From Flavobacterium sp. (GTDB lineage Bacteria > Bacteroidota > Bacteroidia > Flavobacteriales > Flavobacteriaceae), in contig JANJWE010000326.1 in NCBI GenBank assembly GCA_024709705.1, positions 1 to 6,188 of the forward strand: a stretch of DNA of 6,188 nucleotides, in the 5' to 3' direction. Shown here piece after piece: positions 1 to 5,294 of the stretch. Position numbers and translations under genes: made by a program. A model generated the notes under the pieces. The model did no database searches and was not told the origin of the DNA. It saw only the letters and a list, made by a program, of their open reading frames with translations. The stretch's first letter is position 1. The number at the start of each line of letters is the position of its first letter.

Positions 1-1237
1 AAACGAAGAAAGTTGTATAATCATTTCCTTTACCGTCAAATTCTGTATGCAAAGGTCCTAAACCTGGTTTTTGCACTTCTCCATGTAAGGCTGCTTCATA
101 TTTTACAACCGGAATTCCACCATAATCACCCTCAAATGATTTATTTTTGATTGCGGTTTGCAATTTATCATAACTAAATACCGGAATTAAAGCCGCTAGT
201 TTCCCCGAACCTACAATATATTCACCTGTTGGATCCACATCACAGCCATGAGGAGATTTAGGACATGGAATCATATAACAAATATCTTTTAATTCTGAGG
301 CATCCAATACTAAAACTTCTGTTTTAATTTCAGATTTTGCTGAATGGGTAGCATCATCCCAAGTGTTATGGGCATAACGTACTTTTTGTTTTTTTCCTTT
401 ACCGGCTTTTACATACTCTTCCGCTTTTTTCCAATTCACAGCCATGATAAAATCTTTGTCTTTTTGTGAAGCATTAACTTCTAATAAAGTATTGGCTTGT
501 TCCGTATTATAGCACGAAAAGAAGAACCAACCGTGTGATTTGCCTTTACCGGCATGCGATAAGTCAAAGTTTACACCGGGAGTCATAATTTGAAAAGCGA
601 TATCCATCTCACCCTCTTTACCCACTTTTACAAAACTAATATGTCCTTTGTAATTGTCTTTGTACGTGTTAATTGGTACATCTCCATTTTCATAATCACC
701 TGGTACGCTAAAACGAGTACCGGCAACCACATATTCGGTGTTTTCCGTAATAAACGGAGAAGAGTGATTACCACCACTGTTTGGTAACTCAATAATTTCA
801 GCGGTTTTAAATGTTTTCAAATCAATTCGAGCAATTCGAGGCGTATTATTGGCATTACCAAAAACCCATCTACCATCTATTTCTCCATTTGTTTGAGACA
901 TTTCGGTATGATGCAAATCATCCCAAGGCACAAAACCATGTGACGTATTTAACATCGGTTTGGTTTCTTCACTATATCCCCAACCTTTTTCAGGGTCAAC
1001 TGAAAAAACAGGAATTACTCTAAACAATCTTCCACTCGGAAGTCCGTACACACTTAATTGCCCGCTGAAACCTCCGGAAACAAAGTTGTAAAATTCGTCG
1101 TATTTACCTGGAGCTACATAGGCTTTTTGAGCGGCATCACCACTTACTGTATCACTAGTGTTTTTGGGTTTACACGATCCCATAAAAGCAGAAACTAAAA
1201 CTACAGCTGAAGTAATTTTTAAAAAATTTGTTTTCAT
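1..1237 (-). CDS. nosZ: Nitrous oxide reductase NosZ, clade II, Sec lipoprotein type (C-terminal part outside window)
   Basis: NosZ reduces N2O to N2 in the periplasm, using a CuZ cluster in a beta-propeller and a CuA site in a C-terminal cupredoxin domain. I translated the minus strand directly: 412 codons run from ATG 1235-1237 to the left edge with no stop, against a usual length near 650. Residues 1-22 form a lipoprotein signal ending M-G-S-C (Cys22); there is no twin-arginine motif, which is typical of clade II. Propeller motifs seen include DDLHHTEMS (His109/110), GGNHSSPF (His158), SPHGCDVDPTGEY (His330) and GLGPLHTEFDGKGNDYTT (His397). By recall of NosZ alignments these are five of the seven CuZ histidine ligands. 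The other two and the CuA domain lie beyond the window. An in-frame ATG at 1256-1258 would add seven residues; I prefer 1237 because it gives a compact signal peptide. It lies 37 nt downstream of the cytochrome gene on the same strand, so the two are probably one operon. Confidence 0.96.
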   Translation of the reverse strand, partial: MKTNFLKITSAVVLVSAFMGSCKPKNTSDTVSGDAAQKAYVAPGKYDEFYNFVSGGFSGQLSVYGLPSGRLFRVIPVFSVDPEKGWGYSEETKPMLNTSHGFVPWDDLHHTEMSQTNGEIDGRWVFGNANNTPRIARIDLKTFKTAEIIELPNSGGNHSSPFITENTEYVVAGTRFSVPGDYENGDVPINTYKDNYKGHISFVKVGKEGEMDIAFQIMTPGVNFDLSHAGKGKSHGWFFFSCYNTEQANTLLEVNASQKDKDFIMAVNWKKAEEYVKAGKGKKQKVRYAHNTWDDATHSAKSEIKTEVLVLDASELKDICYMIPCPKSPHGCDVDPTGEYIVGSGKLAALIPVFSYDKLQTAIKNKSFEGDYGGIPVVKYEAALHGEVQKPGLGPLHTEFDGKGNDYTTFFV

Positions 1238-1274
1238 ATACTTTCGATTTATATTCATTATTAATTTATTAAAA

Positions 1275-1763
1275 CTACTTCACACCGTCATTTTGACGCA
1301 TGTATTCCAAAATATGTCGGGCTTCATCATCGGTTAGAGCTTGATTAGGCATACGCACCAAACATAGTTCCAATTGAGCCTGTAATTCAGGATCTTTGTC
1401 AATCATCGGGTCGGGATTCGTTGAAAAATTCATAATCCATTCCGGAGTTCTACGTTCTGTAACTCCCTTCCAACCTGGTCCAACCAATCGTTCATCTGTC
1501 AATTTATGGCAAGACATACATTTAACACCCGCCACTTTTTCACCATTTGCTGCCATGGCTACATCTAAGCCGTCTCCTAAATCTACAGAAGTAAATTTCC
1601 CTTCACCTCGTTTTGGATCATAAGTAGAAGCATCTGTTGCAGACGATTCTGTTGAAGATTCTGATGAAGAAGACTTTGAAAAATCCTCTCCTGCATTGGT
1701 TTTATCTTTTCCACATGAAATGAATAAAAGCAAACCAATTGCTAGTGCATACATTTTGTTCAT
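1275..1763 (-). CDS. Mono-heme c-type cytochrome lipoprotein, probable electron donor to NosZ
   Basis: This 162-residue protein has a short lipoprotein signal (lipobox L-F-I-S-C, Cys17). A Ser/Thr/Glu-rich low-complexity linker follows (about residues 29-47), then a small class I-like cytochrome c domain. The heme attachment motif CMSCH is at 82-86. The distal ligand is probably Met138 in the sequence R-M-P-N-Q, followed by a C-terminal helix (DDEARHILEYMRQ) typical of such domains. The protein should be membrane-anchored and face the periplasm, with the linker acting as a flexible tether. It is the first gene after the divergent control region and directly precedes nosZ, so electron delivery to NosZ is the natural role. 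Clade II nos clusters often contain nosC cytochromes; I infer similarity of role, not proven orthology. The start ATG 1761-1763 begins a good signal peptide. The acidic residues after Cys17 do not form a clear surface-export signature. Confidence 0.92.
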   Translation of the reverse strand: MNKMYALAIGLLLFISCGKDKTNAGEDFSKSSSSESSTESSATDASTYDPKRGEGKFTSVDLGDGLDVAMAANGEKVAGVKCMSCHKLTDERLVGPGWKGVTERRTPEWIMNFSTNPDPMIDKDPELQAQLELCLVRMPNQALTDDEARHILEYMRQNDGVK

Positions 1764-1788
1764 ATTAGTATAAGTTTAAATTATGACA

Positions 1789-1796
1789 CAAATTTC
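1789..1796 (-). promoter_or_regulatory. Candidate -7 element for the cytochrome-nosZ operon
   Basis: Read on the minus strand, this is GAAATTTG, a one-mismatch version of the Bacteroidota -7 consensus TAnnTTTG. It would place the transcription start near 1783-1785, about 20 nt before the ATG at 1763. I see no TTG -33 element at suitable spacing. The FNR-type palindrome at 1818-1833 occupies that position instead, which suggests activator-dependent transcription. The assignment is by eye and tentative. Confidence 0.45.
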
Positions 1797-1817
1797 CTGA
1801 CTAATTATTCTAAATTT

Positions 1818-1833
1818 TATGATTGCAATCATA
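1818..1833. promoter_or_regulatory. Perfect 16-bp palindrome, candidate FNR/CRP-family operator shared by both arms
   Basis: TATGATTGCAATCATA equals its own reverse complement over all 16 bases. It contains TGAT-N4-ATCA, the core of the FNR/DNR site TTGAT-N4-ATCAA, matching 8 of the 10 specified positions. Its centre (1825.5) is 36.5 nt from the inner end of the leftward -7-like box and 37.5 nt from that of the rightward -7 box. Both transcription starts would then have the site near -41.5 to -43.5, the class II activation position of this regulator family. Control of N2O respiration by oxygen- or NO-responsive FNR-type regulators is well known in other bacteria. The specific regulator here is inferred. 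Confidence 0.7.
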
Positions 1834-1855
1834 CAAATCATCTTTTTTTAACCAT

Positions 1856-1863
1856 TATCTTTG
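1856..1863 (+). promoter_or_regulatory. -7 promoter element for the rightward copper-module genes
   Basis: TATCTTTG matches the Bacteroidota primary sigma -7 consensus TAnnTTTG at every specified base. The predicted transcription start is around 1867-1870, giving a very short leader of about 15-18 nt before the TTG start at 1885. No TTG -33 element is present 17-23 bp upstream. The palindrome at 1818-1833 sits in the class II activator position. Confidence 0.6.
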
Positions 1864-1884
1864 CGTCATAAATAATAGATCATT

Positions 1885-2247
1885 TTGAAATATTTTATTA
1901 TCATATTCTCCTTCATCTTTTTCTTCAAACCCGTATTCCCGGTTTTGAATTATGTGGTGAATTATGATTATATCTTAAAAGAATTATGTGAAAACAAGGT
2001 AAAACCGGAATTGGAATGTAATGGTAAATGTTATTTAAAAGCTGAATTAGCAAAGGCTTCTAAAGAAAACATTCCTGCCTCACAAGAATCAAAAAACATA
2101 GTTATTTTAGATTTACTATTTTTAGAAACCCTTTCTGAATTCAAATTCAACAAACTGTACGTTGAAAAACAAAAGGTTTCTATTGCTTATTCAAGACTAT
2201 ACTTTCGATTACATAGTACTGGCATTTTTCACCCGCCCACTGTGTAA
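1885..2247 (+). CDS. Small secreted three-cysteine protein of unknown function, TTG start
   Basis: This 120-residue protein has an N-terminal hydrophobic signal/anchor (about residues 3-20). A conserved-looking segment LCENKVKPELECNGKCYLK follows, with Cys35, Cys45 and Cys49 (C-x9-C-x3-C), then a Lys/Ala-rich stretch, a hydrophobic segment near 71-81 and a C-terminal I-F-H-P-P end. From memory, small proteins with this Cys pattern and FHPP tail recur in Bacteroidota near metal-related receptors, but I know no established function. The cysteines and the final histidine could bind copper; this is inference. The start is TTG at 1885-1887: an in-frame TAG lies at 1876-1878, no in-frame ATG occurs near the signal region, and translation from TTG gives a proper signal (MKYFIII...). 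It is the first gene of the rightward arm, just behind the -7 box, and is separated from the next gene by about 160 nt of structured sequence. Confidence 0.8.
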   Translation: MKYFIIIFSFIFFFKPVFPVLNYVVNYDYILKELCENKVKPELECNGKCYLKAELAKASKENIPASQESKNIVILDLLFLETLSEFKFNKLYVEKQKVSIAYSRLYFRLHSTGIFHPPTV

Positions 2248-2406
2248 TCTTCCTATACGTATTTTAAAATTTCTAAACGGATTAATTTATAATCCACAAA
2301 ATACTAGTATCTTATTTTTACCATAAGCCGATTCAATCGGTGAATTCCAACTCATTGTTGTAATGGGCTTATGGTTCTTATTCCTATAACTCAAATTAAA
2401 TTTACA
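2248..2406. other. Intergenic spacer with several inverted repeats
   Basis: This spacer separates the three-cysteine protein from the lipoprotein gene. It holds a 6-bp hairpin (GGATTA 2279-2284 pairing with TAATCC 2290-2295, loop ATTTA) and the larger structure at 2320-2375. I see no TAnnTTTG box in it, so the downstream genes may depend on read-through from the promoter at 1856-1863. An in-frame ATG at 2371 would extend the lipoprotein by 12 residues into this region, but it would place polar residues before the signal peptide and falls inside the hairpin. Confidence 0.6.
2320..2375 (+). promoter_or_regulatory. Long-stem RNA structure with internal hairpins, terminator/attenuator or processing element
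   Basis: A perfect 10-bp stem pairs ACCATAAGCC (2320-2329) with GGCTTATGGT (2366-2375), enclosing 36 nt. Inside are CCGAT-tca-ATCGG (2328-2340), which shares two C residues with the outer stem and so competes with it, and CAAC-tcatt-GTTG (2348-2360). A branched, possibly switchable fold is therefore possible. A pyrimidine-rich stretch (TTCTTATTCC) follows, but there is no clean T-run, so a simple intrinsic terminator is not a good fit. It does not match any riboswitch class I can recall. It ends 31 nt before the lipoprotein ATG. Confidence 0.5.
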
Positions 2407-3246
2407 ATGAAACTTTATAAAATATTCTTCCTTTTTGCTCTAGCATTAATTACATCTTGTTCTTCTGATGATGATTCAACACCCGTTAACGAATTAGACG
2501 GTATAATTAAAGTCAAAGAATTTACCAATGACACTCATATTATCGAGTTATACACCTCTACAGGAACAACCCAACAAGGTTACAATGAGATTTCACTTAG
2601 AATTAAAGACAAAACAACAAACAACTACATTCAAAACGCAACAATTGAATGGATGCCAATGATGCACATGACCATGATGAATCATTCGTGTCCCTATTCT
2701 ACAGTTGAAAAAGAAACCGATAAAGAAACCTTATACAAAGGATATATTGTTTTTCAAATGCCCCAAAATGAGTCGGAATATTGGGACTTAAAAATTGATT
2801 ATTCTATAAATGAAACAAACTATACTGTAACGGATGTTATAGATGTTCCAGCCACCGAAAAAAGAGTAGTTAGCTCATTTATGGGAACAGACAACGTACG
2901 TTACATTGTTGCTTTGATTGATCCCAAAAACCCAAAAGTGGCCCTAAATGACATGACCGTTGGGGTGTATAAAATGGAAAACATGATGAATTTTCCGTTA
3001 GTAAACAATTATACCCTTAAAATTGACCCCAGAATGCCGAGTATGGGAAACCATGGTTCACCAAACAATATTGATTTAACACAATCTGCTTCTGATGAAT
3101 TTTACCATGGCAAAGTATCCTTAACAATGACCGGCTATTGGAAAATTAATTTACAATTACTAAATGCTTCTAATGAAGTGTTAAAAGGGGAGGTAGTTAC
3201 TGAAACTACTGAATCCAGTAGTATCTTCTTTGAAATTGAATTCTAA
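2407..3246 (+). CDS. Met/His-rich surface-exposed lipoprotein with YtkA-like domains, probable copper binder
   Basis: The protein has 279 residues from ATG 2407-2409. That start is chosen because M-K-L-Y-K then begins a clean lipoprotein signal; the ATG at 2371 only adds an unsuitable leader. The lipobox ends I-T-S-C (Cys18) and is followed at once by SSDDD. This resembles the acidic lipoprotein export signal that directs Bacteroidota lipoproteins to the cell surface. The body looks like two beta-sandwich repeats, about 30-150 and 155-279. The first contains the dense cluster MPMMHMTMMNHSC (83-95). The second has MENMMNF (190-196) and MPSMGNHGSPNN (210-221), a YtkA/FixH-like signature, then YHGKVSLTMTGYWKINLQL. 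Clustered Met and His suggest Cu(I)/Cu(II) binding. The gene lies just before the OprC-like receptor, an arrangement like SusD-type lipoproteins next to SusC-type receptors. Capturing copper at the surface and handing it to the receptor is therefore the best guess. Confidence 0.88.
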   Translation: MKLYKIFFLFALALITSCSSDDDSTPVNELDGIIKVKEFTNDTHIIELYTSTGTTQQGYNEISLRIKDKTTNNYIQNATIEWMPMMHMTMMNHSCPYSTVEKETDKETLYKGYIVFQMPQNESEYWDLKIDYSINETNYTVTDVIDVPATEKRVVSSFMGTDNVRYIVALIDPKNPKVALNDMTVGVYKMENMMNFPLVNNYTLKIDPRMPSMGNHGSPNNIDLTQSASDEFYHGKVSLTMTGYWKINLQLLNASNEVLKGEVVTETTESSSIFFEIEF

Positions 3247-3259
3247 ATAAAATAGTAAC

Positions 3260-3293
3260 GGCCAAAAGTTATCTAAATTTTTGGCCCTTTTTT
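3260..3293 (+). terminator. Intrinsic-terminator-like hairpin directly before the receptor gene
   Basis: GGCCAAAA (3260-3267) pairs perfectly with TTTTGGCC (3279-3286) around an 11-nt loop, and a G-T wobble can extend the stem. It is followed by C and six T residues (3288-3293). This has the form of a rho-independent terminator. It ends only 7 nt before the receptor ATG at 3301, leaving no room for a separate promoter. It probably allows partial read-through and lowers receptor expression relative to the lipoprotein. Confidence 0.8.
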
Positions 3294-3300
3294 CTTACTC

Positions 3301-5292
3301 ATGAAAAAACAATTTATTGTTTCAATAATGCTATTGATTTCAACCGTTAGTTGGACTCAAGAGCAAGTGAAAGATAGCATTTTACCTGTAAATCTCAGTG
3401 AAGTGATTCTAATAGGTAAACCAACTCAAGTACATCAAAAACAAGCAAAACCCCTTGCAAGTTTAGATGAATATTTGCAACAATCTGGTAGAATTGATAT
3501 GATTAAACGAGGTGGCTATGCTTGGGAACCCATGATTAATAATATGGCAACCGAACGAACGATTGTCACCATTGACGGCATGCGGATATTTGGTGCTTGT
3601 ACCGATAAAATGGATCCGGTGACTTCTTATGTAGAAATATCCAATCTCTCGGAAGCAACTATTTCATCAGGGCAAGAAGGTAGTTGTCATGGACCAACCA
3701 TTGGTGGCTCTTTGGATTTAAAACGACTTCGAAGCACATATTCCGAACTGGGCTGGTCGGGTAGTTTAAGTAGTGGCTTTGAATTCAATAACAAGCAACG
3801 TATTATAGGCGGAATGGTGCACTACAAAGATAGTTCTTTTTATGCCCATGCGAATGTAACCTATCGAAAAGCTGATAATTATAAAGCTGGAAATAGTCAA
3901 GAAATAAAGTATTCTCAATTTCAAAAATGGAATGCTTCTGTTATTTCCGGTTATCAATTTCAAAATAAATTGATTGAAGGTTCGGTTATTTTTGATGAAG
4001 CCAATGATGTGGGTTATCCGGCTTTGCCCATGGATATTTCGCTTGCTCGTGCACTAATTACATCATTTAAATATGAAGTAGTTCCAAAATCGGGATTCCT
4101 CAACCATTGGGAAAATAAATTATACTATAATACGATTACCCATTTTATGGACGATTCCAAACGACCAAATGTTCCCATTCGAATGGATATGCCGGGTTGG
4201 AGCGATACGTATGGTTATTATTCCAAAGGAAAAACAAAAAAAGATAAGCACCATCTACTATTTAATGTGAATGGCTTTTACAATCGTTCGATTGCCGAAA
4301 TGACTATGTATCCAAGTGACCCTGATGAAAATGCGATGTTCATGTACACTTGGCCGGATGTTAGAACCCTTTACAATGGTATTTATTTAGAAGATGAAAT
4401 TGAATTCTCTTGCCATAACTCACTAAAAATAAATGGTTCGTTTGGTTTTCATCAAAATAAAGTGGCTAACGAATTTGGATTGGAAAGTTTACAAATCTTT
4501 TATCCTGAAATGGCAGATCAACAAAATCGATTGTTGAAAAGTATTTCAATGCAATACAAACATCAAGTAAAAGATTGGTTTTTTTCGGTAGGCTCAGGCT
4601 ATGGTGAACGAGCTCCATCGGTAACAGAAGGCTATGCGTTTTATATCTTTAATAGTTTTGATTTGTTTGATTATATAGGAAATCCCAATCTTTCCAACGA
4701 AAAATCTGTGGAAGGAAATTTTGATATTCGGTACAAAACTGAAAAAATTAAAACAGGCATTACTTTTTCTGCATTTTATCTTTCGGATTATATCATCGGA
4801 ATACCTGACGACAATCTTCTTCCTATGACTATTGGGGCAAGCGGAGTCAAAATTTACGAACAACTATCTTTTGCCATTTTAATTCATTCTTCATTTCAAT
4901 TTGATTATCGATTTAATGATTATTTTTCATGGAATACTAAATTGCAATACAGTTTTGGAAAAGATGCAGAAAAACGAAATTTACCGTTTATTAGCCCTTT
5001 GCAATACCAAAGTCAAATACAATATAAAAAGAATAGATTTCAAACGGAATTAAATGTAATTGGAAATGCGACTCAAACCAATTATAGTCCTTTTTATGGG
5101 GAAAATAGAACACCGGATTATGCTATCTTAAACTTATCTGTGGGTTATACTTTTAAATGGTATTCACAAAAACTATTGGTGAATGCAGGAGTTGAAAACC
5201 TATTTGACACCTATTATTCTACCTTCACCGACTGGAATAATATACCGCGAATGGGTAAAAATATTTACATAAATTTAAATTTCAGTCTCTAA
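3301..5292 (+). CDS. TonB-dependent outer-membrane copper receptor, OprC/NosA-like
   Basis: This 663-residue receptor starts with a Sec signal (about 1-19) and a TonB-box-like segment LSEVILIG (32-39). The plug domain spans about 45-143 (RTIVTIDGMRIFGAC; ISSGQEGSCHGPTIGGSLDL). A 22-strand-type barrel follows, with the closing motifs VENLFDTYYS (631-640) and a C-terminal ...INLNFSL. No N-terminal carboxypeptidase-regulatory-like domain is present, unlike SusC proteins. The plug has C100-T-D-K-M104 (CxxxM) and the barrel has H281-F-M283 (HxM), 181 residues apart. The copper receptor OprC of Pseudomonas binds copper through CxxxM-HxM (Cys143, Met147, His323, Met325, recalled), spaced 180 apart. 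Further Met pairs at 295/297, 334/336 and 346/348 probably lie on extracellular loops. NosA, an OprC relative, is tied to N2O reductase maturation in pseudomonads, which fits the nosZ neighbourhood. The stop is 2 nt from the stop of the convergent permease gene. Confidence 0.93.
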   Translation: MKKQFIVSIMLLISTVSWTQEQVKDSILPVNLSEVILIGKPTQVHQKQAKPLASLDEYLQQSGRIDMIKRGGYAWEPMINNMATERTIVTIDGMRIFGACTDKMDPVTSYVEISNLSEATISSGQEGSCHGPTIGGSLDLKRLRSTYSELGWSGSLSSGFEFNNKQRIIGGMVHYKDSSFYAHANVTYRKADNYKAGNSQEIKYSQFQKWNASVISGYQFQNKLIEGSVIFDEANDVGYPALPMDISLARALITSFKYEVVPKSGFLNHWENKLYYNTITHFMDDSKRPNVPIRMDMPGWSDTYGYYSKGKTKKDKHHLLFNVNGFYNRSIAEMTMYPSDPDENAMFMYTWPDVRTLYNGIYLEDEIEFSCHNSLKINGSFGFHQNKVANEFGLESLQIFYPEMADQQNRLLKSISMQYKHQVKDWFFSVGSGYGERAPSVTEGYAFYIFNSFDLFDYIGNPNLSNEKSVEGNFDIRYKTEKIKTGITFSAFYLSDYIIGIPDDNLLPMTIGASGVKIYEQLSFAILIHSSFQFDYRFNDYFSWNTKLQYSFGKDAEKRNLPFISPLQYQSQIQYKKNRFQTELNVIGNATQTNYSPFYGENRTPDYAILNLSVGYTFKWYSQKLLVNAGVENLFDTYYSTFTDWNNIPRMGKNIYINLNFSL

Positions 5293-5294
5293 TA

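Noticed and set aside
590..1023. Plus-strand open frames of 65 and 70 codons (590-787 and 811-1023)
   Set aside because: They lie antisense inside nosZ, whose minus-strand translation shows clear family motifs throughout. Their own translations show no signal, domain or start context.
1396..1623. Plus-strand 75-codon open frame
   Set aside because: It is an antisense shadow of the cytochrome gene, overlapping the coding strand for the CMSCH heme motif.
2371..2406. Upstream ATG at 2371 as the lipoprotein start
   Set aside because: The 12 added residues precede a complete lipoprotein signal starting at Met 2407, and the 2371 ATG is buried in the 10-bp stem.
3766..3963. Minus-strand 65-codon open frame
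   Set aside because: It is an antisense shadow within the receptor barrel, with no independent evidence.
4594..4863. Minus-strand 89-codon open frame
   Set aside because: It is antisense to a well-supported barrel region of the receptor. Its composition reflects the reverse of aromatic-rich strands.
5271..5282. AAATTTAAATTT near the receptor 3' end as a terminator or operator
   Set aside because: It is a pure A/T self-complementary run inside coding sequence for the conserved C-terminal strand, with no T-tail and no GC stem.
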